NCBI RefSeq assembly: GCF_038446955.1
Contig: NZ_CP151803.1
Coordinates: 1,798,001 to 1,862,000 of the forward strand
Direction: 5' to 3'
Source of the DNA: Pedobacter sp. FW305-3-2-15-E-R2A2
Lineage (GTDB): Bacteria > Bacteroidota > Bacteroidia > Sphingobacteriales > Sphingobacteriaceae
DNA length: 64,000 nucleotides
Position 1 is the first letter of the stretch. Every line of letters begins with the position of its first letter. A program made the translations under genes and the position numbers. The notes below the pieces were generated by a model. It had not been told where the DNA came from. It worked only from the letters and a program-made list of their open reading frames with translations, and searched no databases. This document shows positions 53,216 to 60,827 of this stretch, piece after piece.

Positions 53216-53986
53216 ATGTCAGTATTGAATTTATTTAATTTAAAAGGCAAAATAGCCTTGGTTACCGGTTGTAAACGTGGAATTGGTAAGGCAATGGCCG
53301 AAGCCCTTGCAGAAGCAGGAGCAGACATCATTGGGGTTTCTGCAAGCCTGGAACTGGAAAATAGTGCCGTTGAGCAGTCTGTAAAAGCATTGGGCCGGAA
53401 TTTCTCCGCTTATCAATGTGATTTCAACGACCGCAATTCTTTGAAAAGCTTTATTGAAACGGTGAAAGCAGCGCATCCGGTGATTGATATCCTGGTAAAC
53501 AATGCCGGAACGATCCTTAGACAGCCGATTGCAGAACATTCAGACGAATATTGGGATGAGGTGATTGCGGTAAACCAGACGGCTCCCTTTATCCTGACCC
53601 GTGAAATTGGAAAAGAGATGATTTTGAGAGGGAGTGGAAAAGTGATCTTTACCGCTTCCTTACTTACTTTCCAGGGCGGAATTACCGTTCCGGGATATGC
53701 GGCAAGTAAAGGCGCGATTGGTCAGCTGACGAAGGCTTTTGCCAACGAATGGGCCTCCAAAGGGGTGAATGTGAATGCCATTGCACCGGGTTATATCTCT
53801 ACCGATAATACCACGGCTTTAAGGGCTGATGAAAATAGAAGCCGCTCCATTATGGAACGCATTCCTGCCGGAAGATGGGGAGAAGCGGAAGACTTTAAAG
53901 GGCCGGCTGTTTTCCTGGCTTCTGAAGCTTCCAACTACATGCATGGGACAGTGATGACGGTAGATGGCGGATGGATGGGGAGATAA
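53216..53986 (+). CDS. kduD: KduD, 2-dehydro-3-deoxy-D-gluconate 5-dehydrogenase
   Basis: 256-residue short-chain dehydrogenase. Visible motifs are TGCKRGIGKA (17-26), NNAG (95-98) and catalytic Ser148, Tyr161 and Lys165 (YAASKGAIGQ). It reduces 3-deoxy-D-glycero-2,5-hexodiulosonate to 2-keto-3-deoxygluconate, which would go on to KDG kinase and aldolase, neither of which is in the window. It starts 11 bases after the DUF4861 gene. Confidence 0.92.
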   Translation: MSVLNLFNLKGKIALVTGCKRGIGKAMAEALAEAGADIIGVSASLELENSAVEQSVKALGRNFSAYQCDFNDRNSLKSFIETVKAAHPVIDILVNNAGTILRQPIAEHSDEYWDEVIAVNQTAPFILTREIGKEMILRGSGKVIFTASLLTFQGGITVPGYAASKGAIGQLTKAFANEWASKGVNVNAIAPGYISTDNTTALRADENRSRSIMERIPAGRWGEAEDFKGPAVFLASEASNYMHGTVMTVDGGWMGR

Positions 53987-53990
53987 GCGC

Positions 53991-55433
53991 ATGAAAAGGC
54001 TTTTACTTCTGATAGGAATGCTCACGTCAGGGCTTTCTATGCACGCACAAGACAAAAAAGCGAGCCGTCCCAATGTCATCATCATCAACATGGATGATAT
54101 GGGCTACGGAGATACAGAACCTTATGGGATGACGGGTATTCCAACGCCTAATTTTAACAGGGCAGCAAAAGAAGGAATGCGGCTGACTCATTTTAATGCA
54201 GCGCAGGCAGTTTGCAGTCCTTCCAGAGCGGCATTGTTAACCGGATGTTATCCAACCAGACTGAGCCTGGCCCATGCTTTAAGTCCTGAAGCCAAAACGG
54301 CTTTAAGTACTTCGGAAGAAACAATTGCTTCCTTATTGAAAAAGGCAGGATATAAAACAGGGATGCTGGGCAAATGGCACCTGGGCTCAAAAGCACCTTA
54401 CCTGCCTGTGCATTTCGGTTTTGACAGTTTTTACGGCCTCCCATATTCTCATGACATGTGGCCGGTAGGATACGATGGAAAACCATTGGATTCCAGTACT
54501 TACAGAGGAAAGTATCCACGTTTGCCCCTTCTGGAGGGAGATCGTGTTGTGGCCTATAATGACAACCTGGAAGACCAGGGAAAACTCACTGGAACCTTAA
54601 CAAAGAAAGCGGTTGATTTCATCAGCAGTCATAAAAATGAACCCTTTTTCCTATACCTTGCACAGCCGATGCCACATGTTCCTTTAGCAGCATCTGCGGC
54701 GTTCAGGGGGAAAAGTGAACAAGGACTGTTTGGAGATGTCGTGATGGAACTGGATTGGTCGGTAGGACAGATCATGAAACGCCTGGACGAACTGAAATTG
54801 TCTGAAAACACGATCCTGATCATTACCAGCGACAATGGCCCATGGTTAAACTATGGCGATCATGCGGGCTCTTCAGGAGGTTTAAGAGAAGGAAAAGGAA
54901 CGGCCTGGGATGGCGGAACAAGAGTACCTTGTATCATCCGCTGGCCAGGGAAAATCGCGGCAGGAAGTGTCAACTCCCAGCTGATGGTTAATATCGATTT
55001 ATTACCAACGATCGTTTCCATCACGAAAGCGGCTTTGCCAAAAAACAGAATCGACGGAATGGATTTTTCTTCGCTCTTAACCGGGAAAACAGAGCAGGGA
55101 CCAAGAACGGTGTTTTACTATTATTATGACGTCAATAACCTGAAAGCAGTGCGTTATCAAAATTGGAAGCTGGTCTTTCCGCATAGCTCCAGAACATATA
55201 CTGCCGGATTACCGGGTAAAAACGGATATCCGGGACCTGCACCTGATGCTCCGGTGAAAATGGCCTTGTACAACCTTTCTCACGATCCGGGAGAACAATA
55301 TGATGTACAGGCGAGCTATCCGGAGATCGTTAAAAAAATCGAAGGATATGCAGAAGAAGCAAGGCAGGATCTGGGGGATGACCTGACGAAACGTATCGGG
55401 GCCAACAGAAGACCTGCAGGAAAAGTAAACTAA
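53991..55433 (+). CDS. Sulfatase (S1 family, formylglycine type)
   Basis: 480 residues from ATG 53991, four bases after the kduD stop. Signal peptide ends near MHAQ (20). The maturation motif is Cys75-Ser-Pro-Ser-Arg79 (CSPSR) followed by AALLTG, and the metal site includes Asp35 and Asp36 in NMDDMGYGD. Further metal/sulfate residues are in KWHLG and SDNGPWLNYGD. It removes sulfate esters from the target glycan. It requires a formylglycine-generating maturase, not seen in the window. The stop shares bases with a short vestigial ORF. Confidence 0.9.
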   Translation: MKRLLLLIGMLTSGLSMHAQDKKASRPNVIIINMDDMGYGDTEPYGMTGIPTPNFNRAAKEGMRLTHFNAAQAVCSPSRAALLTGCYPTRLSLAHALSPEAKTALSTSEETIASLLKKAGYKTGMLGKWHLGSKAPYLPVHFGFDSFYGLPYSHDMWPVGYDGKPLDSSTYRGKYPRLPLLEGDRVVAYNDNLEDQGKLTGTLTKKAVDFISSHKNEPFFLYLAQPMPHVPLAASAAFRGKSEQGLFGDVVMELDWSVGQIMKRLDELKLSENTILIITSDNGPWLNYGDHAGSSGGLREGKGTAWDGGTRVPCIIRWPGKIAAGSVNSQLMVNIDLLPTIVSITKAALPKNRIDGMDFSSLLTGKTEQGPRTVFYYYYDVNNLKAVRYQNWKLVFPHSSRTYTAGLPGKNGYPGPAPDAPVKMALYNLSHDPGEQYDVQASYPEIVKKIEGYAEEARQDLGDDLTKRIGANRRPAGKVN

Positions 55434-55492
55434 TGTTGATGATGAAATTGAAAATTAAAGCATGGTCCTTTGCCTTGCTGATCATGGGTTAA
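55433..55492 (+). pseudogene. Possible remnant of a deleted gene (orphan signal peptide)
   Basis: A 19-codon frame opens by TAATG overlap with the sulfatase stop and reads MLMMKLKIKAWSFALLIMG before a TAA. Translational coupling plus a basic-hydrophobic start look like the first part of an export signal with nothing after it. It could be chance. Nothing else supports it. Confidence 0.25.
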
Positions 55493-55517
55493 TACGAAAA
55501 CAACCAAATATATTCTA

Positions 55518-56774
55518 ATGAAAAGAAGAAACTTTTTTAAGATTGCCCCTTTAGCCGGATTGTTCGGGTTTGTAAGTCCGGGTAAGGCCATCGCTGCCAT
55601 TCCAGAGACTTTCATACCTGCAAAGTCGGACCGGGAGTATTGGGTGTCACTGATGACCCGCATTGCAGAGCCGGTATTGAAAAACCTGAGCAAAGGGGAG
55701 TTAAAGAAAAATATGCCTTTGGAAAAACCTGTGGGTTATGGAAAGAAGGTAGAAGAGGTTACTTATCTTGAAGCATTGGGGCGTACGCTGGCAGGAATTT
55801 CAGGATGGCTGTCTTTACCTGCTGATCAAAGTGCAGAAGGTGAAAAGAGGGCCGAGTTCGCGGAAATGGCGAGAAAGAGCATTCTGAATATCGTTAATCC
55901 GGCTTCTCCTGATTATACCGATTTTGTAAAAAGGGGAGAATCTCAATTGCTTGTCGATGCGGCATTTTTGTCGCACGCTCTTTTGCGCGCTCCTTTACAA
56001 CTCTGGGAACCGCTTCCGGAGGAGGGGAAAAAGCAGGTCATCAGTGCATTGAAAAGCCTTCGCTGGATTAAACCCGGACCAAGCAACTGGTTGTTGTTCT
56101 CGGCAATGGTAGAAGTATTTTTATTGAAAGTTGGTGCAGAATGGGAGCAGGAACGGGTAACTTATGCCATTGACAAACATAAGGAATGGTACAAAGGGGA
56201 TGGCTGGTATGGCGATGGTGAGAAGTTTCATTTTGACTATTACAATGGCTTTGTGATCCAGCCCATGCTGGTGGATATTCTGAAAGTTCTGGTAGAAAAA
56301 GGATTGGCGAAAACAGAGGAATATGAGCTGATGCTGAAAAGAATGCAGCGTTATGCCGCCTGTCAGGAGCGCATGATCTCTCCTGAAGCGACTTATCCGG
56401 CAATCGGAAGGTCTGTGGTTTATCGGGTGGGGGCTTTCCAGCCACTGGCACAATTGGCATGGAATGGTCAGTTGCCAAAGATGATCAGTCCGGCGCAGGT
56501 TCGTTCTGCACTCACGGCGGTTATGAAAAGACAATTCGAAATGAAAGGTACGTTTAGTAAAACAGGATGGTTACAGCTGGGGTTCTGCGGACATCAGCCA
56601 CAGGCTGCAGAAACCTATATCAGTACCGGAAGTTTATATTTATGCAGTGTGGGGTTTTTGCCTTTAGGCTTACCTGCGGATGATGTTTTCTGGACAAGTC
56701 CGGCAGAAGACTGGTCAGGGAAAAAGGCCTGGTCAGGGGGCATGTACCAGGAAGACCATGCGGTAAATTTTTAA
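55518..56774 (+). CDS. DUF2264 family protein, probable uronate-active hydrolase
   Basis: 418-residue protein. The N-terminus MKRRNFFKIAPLAGLFGF carries a twin-arginine-like RRNFF motif and signal peptide. The rest is a predicted (alpha/alpha)6-type fold of the DUF2264 family, with blocks RAPLQLWEPLPEEG, GPSNWLLFSAMVEVFLL and GWYGDGEKFHFDYYNG. Some DUF2264 proteins have been reported as exo-beta-glucuronidases in glycan loci. That function would fit here next to GH88, KduI and KduD, but it is an inference from family and position. It is the last gene before a perfect terminator. Confidence 0.75.
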   Translation: MKRRNFFKIAPLAGLFGFVSPGKAIAAIPETFIPAKSDREYWVSLMTRIAEPVLKNLSKGELKKNMPLEKPVGYGKKVEEVTYLEALGRTLAGISGWLSLPADQSAEGEKRAEFAEMARKSILNIVNPASPDYTDFVKRGESQLLVDAAFLSHALLRAPLQLWEPLPEEGKKQVISALKSLRWIKPGPSNWLLFSAMVEVFLLKVGAEWEQERVTYAIDKHKEWYKGDGWYGDGEKFHFDYYNGFVIQPMLVDILKVLVEKGLAKTEEYELMLKRMQRYAACQERMISPEATYPAIGRSVVYRVGAFQPLAQLAWNGQLPKMISPAQVRSALTAVMKRQFEMKGTFSKTGWLQLGFCGHQPQAAETYISTGSLYLCSVGFLPLGLPADDVFWTSPAEDWSGKKAWSGGMYQEDHAVNF

Positions 56775-56802
56775 AACAGGCAATAAGGTTTTAAAATTGA
56801 AA

Positions 56803-56846
56803 GCGGCTGTGTTTATGAATTTGTTCATAAACACAGCCGCTTTTTT
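56803..56846 (+). terminator. Rho-independent terminator of the uronate operon
   Basis: Perfect 17-base stem (56803-56819 with 56824-56840), four-base loop, then six T. It ends the run of genes beginning at lacI/GH88. Confidence 0.92.
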
Positions 56847-56872
56847 ATTAAAGATTGCTTTCGGTTAATTTT

Positions 56873-57268
56873 CTAAAGTCTTATAAACCGAAAATTACAT
56901 CCTTCTACACATGGCGGACTAAGTTCTAAAATTTTTGCGTTGACCGTGTAGGAGACGATTTGAGGGCTAGGATGATCCTTATAGGTAATTTCCAGTTTTA
57001 CACTGTCCACAACCTTGTAACTCAATACTTCTTGTCTCAGGCCAAGTCCTTCTATTTTTCCAGATTTATCAATGGTCAGGTACTTTGCCGGACCGGTTTC
57101 TTTTTGATATTTGCCACTGCCTTTTTCTGTACCATAATTCCTGGTTTCAGTAAGTTGCCATTTGCCGTAAATCTCACCGGGACCCGGAGCTGGATCAGCC
57201 TTACTTTTTTTACAAGAGATGCTGAGTCCGGAAATACTGATAAATAATATAAGTAATACTTTTTTCAT
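56873..57268 (-). CDS. Lipocalin-like lipoprotein (copy 1)
   Basis: 131-residue lipoprotein (lipobox S-I-S-C, Cys19). The body IYGKWQLTET and alternating beta strands are typical of the Lipocalin_4-type family in Bacteroidota. The C-terminus PPCVEGCNFRFIRL has two cysteines that could form a disulfide. A paralogue of very similar layout is encoded just upstream (57365-57751). The ligand is unknown. Confidence 0.75.
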   Translation of the reverse strand: MKKVLLILFISISGLSISCKKSKADPAPGPGEIYGKWQLTETRNYGTEKGSGKYQKETGPAKYLTIDKSGKIEGLGLRQEVLSYKVVDSVKLEITYKDHPSPQIVSYTVNAKILELSPPCVEGCNFRFIRL

Positions 57269-57364
57269 GTCTAAAGAAATTTATTACTTAAACGATCCTG
57301 ATTTGGTAAACGCTACAGTTAACTGATTTTATATCAGAAGAAACCGCAATGACAAGCTATTTTT

Positions 57365-57751
57365 TTACTGTCTTACGAACCGCAGGCCACATCCTTCAAT
57401 GCAGGGAGGGTAGATCTCTAAGGTTTTCGAACTCAGTTTGTAACCGTAAATTTGTGGCTGAAGGTAAACGTTATAAAGCACTTCTATCCTTGCACTATCC
57501 AGGATCCTATACCGGAAGGTTTCAAAAGAGAGGGCATCGCCCTCTAATTTGCCATCTTGACTAAAGCTGAGGTATTTTGGCTCACCTGTCGCCTTTATAT
57601 ATTTGCCACTTCCGTCGCCGGGGTCGGCCATTGTTTCTGTCAGTTTCCATTTGCCGTAAATCTCCACAGCTTCTGATTTGTCCTTGTTTTTTTTACAGGA
57701 GAAGAAAAGTCCTGAAATGGCGATGAATAATAAGAGTAATCCTTTTTTCAT
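57365..57751 (-). CDS. Lipocalin-like lipoprotein (copy 2)
   Basis: 128-residue lipoprotein (lipobox F-F-S-C, Cys19). It shares with its neighbour the signal sequence, IYGKWKLTET, the GSGKY segment and the C-terminal PPCIEGCGLRFVR, so the pair arose by tandem duplication, with substantial divergence in the middle. It is a surface or periplasmic small-molecule binder by fold only. About 96 bases separate the two genes. Confidence 0.75.
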   Translation of the reverse strand: MKKGLLLLFIAISGLFFSCKKNKDKSEAVEIYGKWKLTETMADPGDGSGKYIKATGEPKYLSFSQDGKLEGDALSFETFRYRILDSARIEVLYNVYLQPQIYGYKLSSKTLEIYPPCIEGCGLRFVRQ

Positions 57752-57876
57752 AAAACATGTTTTTTCTTTCCTAAACGTTGATAGTTGAACAAGTGCTACA
57801 GGGAACTGATGTTATCTTTAGGTTAAGGATTTTTTAATCAGTCATTTAAAGATCAGAAATCCGAAGCGCTGAAAGA

Positions 57877-59721
57877 TTATAAATTACTTTCAATTGCCCC
57901 TACTTTTTCCCGGTATAAATCTACTTCTCCGTCCAGAAGAACCGCAATAACCGTTAAACTCTTGTCCAGGCGATCTTGGGGAACCGGAATGTAAATGATA
58001 CCCGGAATCGCACTCCAATACAATTTATTATATATTTCCGGCTCCATCATTGTGCCTTCACCTACAATCCTGATCCTCGCGATTTTGTTCTTAATTCCCT
58101 TTAAGGCGATTGGCCCTGTTGGCTGTCCTTCTACAAAAAGATAAACGGTTTTTTTATCAGCAGATAAGGCACTGTTGCCCTGATAATGTCCTTCAGGAAG
58201 TCCTTTTCCGGTTTGAAACAAGCCTTCTGCATTTTTAGTGATCCAGTGGTATACTTCAGGGTTCAGGTTTTTCTTTTCTGTTTCAAATCCTAGTCCGTCT
58301 ACCGCCAGTTTGGTGTTTAAGAAGGGATTGTTTCCATCCTGCAATGCATTGGCAATTTCGGTGATCTGTTGTTTGCCGGATTCTTTCTTCTTTTCCCTCA
58401 GGTTTACGCTGACACTGGTTTGTTTTTCCAGTTTTAAAGGTTCATCAAATTGAAGAGCAAGTACGGTTACATCAGCGTCAACTGAGTTTTCGGAGATTTT
58501 TAAGGTAAGGTCATTTCCGTTTTTGCTGAGTACGACATTGTTGTTATTGCCGACAACTTTAGCAGATTTAACTTTAGACTGAATGCCTTTAAGGTATAAA
58601 ATTCCATCATATGGTGCCCAGTCTGCATATAGATATAATGTTTTATGGTCTTTGGAAAGGCTTGTTTTTCCGTCGAAATGTCCTGCCGGAATTCCTGCAC
58701 GGGTTCCGTAAATTGCTTCTCCATGTTTTTGCGTCCAGCGGGCCAATCCTTTAAGCACTTTTACCTGTTGTTCAGGTAGGGTTCCATCTGGTTTAGGACC
58801 GATGTCAAGCAGTAAATTTCCACCCATACTGATACAGTCTACCAACGTTCTGACAATCATATTCGGGGATTTGTATTTATAATCGTAAGGCTGATAACCC
58901 CAGGAATCATTCATCGTATAGCACAGTTCCCAGTAATCTCCGGCAGGTCTTACCACTGGAATTCCCTGTTCAGGAGTTTCATAATCGCCATGTCCGTTGA
59001 GTCTGGAATTGATGATGATGTTGGGATTATAGCTGCGCAATCCTTTGAGCACTTTTTGCGCCTGCCATTCTTCGCCTGAATGTTCCCAATCTCCATCAAA
59101 CCATAAAAGGTCCGGTTTGAAATTAGCCGAAAGCTCATCCAGCTGTTTATGGTAATAGCTCAGGTATTTGTTCCATCGCTTAGGCTCTTCGGTCAGCTTG
59201 TATCTTTTATGTTCTCTTGTGAAAACATCATAATCCGGATAACTCCAGTCGGGCAGAGAGAAATACAATCCTGTTTTTAATCCCGAAGCTTTTAAGGCTT
59301 TTACAAAGGGGCTGATGAGGTCTTTTTTTGCAGCGCTATGTTTGATGGTCGTCGTTGCGTTAGGCGCTTTAGTGTCCCATAAAGAGATGCCATCATGATG
59401 TTTAGTAGTAATGACCGAATATTTGGCACCACTTTCTTTAATGAGCTTTACCCATTCTTCGGGTTGGTAACTGGCGGCATTAAAGCCATCCAATTGTTTC
59501 ATGTAATTATCATGGTTGATGTAATTATTGAAAAATGCCCAGGATTCGGAAATTCCGTTGACCGAATAAATGCCCCAATGGATAAATATCCCCAGTTTGG
59601 CATCGGTAAACCATTCCATTTTTTTAGCATTGTTCTTGTCCTGGGTTTTGCTTTCCTGTGCCTTGTTCTCTGAAAAGAACAGCAGCAAAAACAGAAAAGA
59701 CAGTAAGGTCTTCTTGTTCAT
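57877..59721 (-). CDS. GH29 alpha-L-fucosidase with duplicated C-terminal module
   Basis: 614-residue secreted enzyme, signal peptide ending near NKAQ (22). GH29 motifs: FIHWGIYS (46-53), TKHHDGISLWD (106-116) and the nucleophile Asp209 in WFDGDW. After the barrel (about residue 340) come two beta-sandwich modules of similar sequence: GIPAGHFDGKTSLSKDHKTLYLY and GLPEGHYQGNSALSADKKTVYLF head the two copies. It lies between the lipocalin-like genes and an AraC gene, all minus strand. It would remove terminal fucose from glycans, consistent with the sulfatases nearby. Confidence 0.92.
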   Translation of the reverse strand: MNKKTLLSFLFLLLFFSENKAQESKTQDKNNAKKMEWFTDAKLGIFIHWGIYSVNGISESWAFFNNYINHDNYMKQLDGFNAASYQPEEWVKLIKESGAKYSVITTKHHDGISLWDTKAPNATTTIKHSAAKKDLISPFVKALKASGLKTGLYFSLPDWSYPDYDVFTREHKRYKLTEEPKRWNKYLSYYHKQLDELSANFKPDLLWFDGDWEHSGEEWQAQKVLKGLRSYNPNIIINSRLNGHGDYETPEQGIPVVRPAGDYWELCYTMNDSWGYQPYDYKYKSPNMIVRTLVDCISMGGNLLLDIGPKPDGTLPEQQVKVLKGLARWTQKHGEAIYGTRAGIPAGHFDGKTSLSKDHKTLYLYADWAPYDGILYLKGIQSKVKSAKVVGNNNNVVLSKNGNDLTLKISENSVDADVTVLALQFDEPLKLEKQTSVSVNLREKKKESGKQQITEIANALQDGNNPFLNTKLAVDGLGFETEKKNLNPEVYHWITKNAEGLFQTGKGLPEGHYQGNSALSADKKTVYLFVEGQPTGPIALKGIKNKIARIRIVGEGTMMEPEIYNKLYWSAIPGIIYIPVPQDRLDKSLTVIAVLLDGEVDLYREKVGAIESNL

Positions 59722-59777
59722 AGAATTGTGTGTAGGTTTCGTTTGTTAATGTTGTATTTGTGTGTGTGTTGGTAAGC

Positions 59778-60647
59778 TTATTTTTGTAAATAGGACTTCT
59801 GATAAGTTAAAGGGCTTTTTCCGGTGATGATTTTGAAATGTTTATGGAAACTGGCGAAGTTGTGGAAGCCACTTTCATAACAGATCTGCTTCACATTCAT
59901 GCTGTCCTCAATCAGCAGTTTGCAAGCATGTCCCACCCTGATTTCACTGATAAACTGGGTATAGGTTTTTCTGGTCCTTGATTTAAAATACCTGCAAAAG
60001 GAATTCGGACTGATATTGGCGACGGAAGCCATTTCTTCCATCTGGATTTTTCTTTTGAAGTTGGCCAGGGAGTAATTGTAAATGGCATTGATCCGGTCGT
60101 TCTCAATTTCCTCGAAGTCATGACGGAAACCGATGGAAGAAAGCAGGTGGTTTGGGGTACAATTTTCAATGGCCAGCAAGGCTTCCATCAATAAGATGAT
60201 GCGTTTAGAGCCCTCAGAAAGCAAGATGGACTCGATCAGCTCCCCAATGGCTTTTTTGTTCTTATCGGGAATTTGAATCCCTCTTTGTGCTTTTTCCAGG
60301 GTTAGCTTTAACGCTTTATTCTCCGGAAGGTTTAAGAAATGACTTCCCCAGAAGTTTTCATTGAAATGCACTACGACTACATCAGCATTGTTCTTCTCAT
60401 CTTCATTAAAATAGCTGTCGTCGAACCTCCAGTAATGGGGCAGGTGTGCACCTACAAGAACGACATCGCCGGATCGGAAACGCTTGATGTTGTCGCCGAT
60501 AAACTGAGTGCCATTGCCCTTTTTGAAATAGATCAGCTCAACCTCGGCATGGTAATGCCAGCGGTTGTTGATATAAGGAACCTTATCTCTTCTTGCACTA
60601 AATGAATTCACAAGGTTATTTGAAACTTTGAGTAGTTGTGGCTTCAT
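59778..60647 (-). CDS. AraC family transcriptional regulator
   Basis: 289-residue regulator paralogous to that at 33726-34613 (both begin MKPQL, share WHYH/LHYH, NFWGS and ANISPNSF). A cupin-like domain (about 20-110) is followed by two helix-turn-helix motifs at the C-terminus (MEEMASVANISPNSFCRYF and VKQICYESGFHNFASFHKHF). It is transcribed toward the fucosidase gene and divergently from a sulfatase gene, so it probably controls one or both in response to fucose or a fucosylated sugar. Confidence 0.88.
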   Translation of the reverse strand: MKPQLLKVSNNLVNSFSARRDKVPYINNRWHYHAEVELIYFKKGNGTQFIGDNIKRFRSGDVVLVGAHLPHYWRFDDSYFNEDEKNNADVVVVHFNENFWGSHFLNLPENKALKLTLEKAQRGIQIPDKNKKAIGELIESILLSEGSKRIILLMEALLAIENCTPNHLLSSIGFRHDFEEIENDRINAIYNYSLANFKRKIQMEEMASVANISPNSFCRYFKSRTRKTYTQFISEIRVGHACKLLIEDSMNVKQICYESGFHNFASFHKHFKIITGKSPLTYQKSYLQK

Positions 60648-60791
60648 GATATTTGGTTAGGTAATGATAAAAGTATAAAAATCTTTTAAAAATACCTTGT
60701 AATTTAACAATTACACTTAAATCTGCCAATATTGCTTAATGATTGCCGATTTCGCTGAATAATTCCAATTATGCCATTTCATAAAAACTGA

Positions 60792-60799
60792 TAACTTTG
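60792..60799 (+). promoter_or_regulatory. -7 promoter element of the large sulfatase gene
   Basis: TAACTTTG matches TAnnTTTG, 28 bases before the ATG at 60828. No clear TTTG -33 box, so an activator such as the divergent AraC protein may be needed. Confidence 0.5.
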
Positions 60800-60827
60800 G
60801 TTTAACAACACACAAACCGAATAGACT

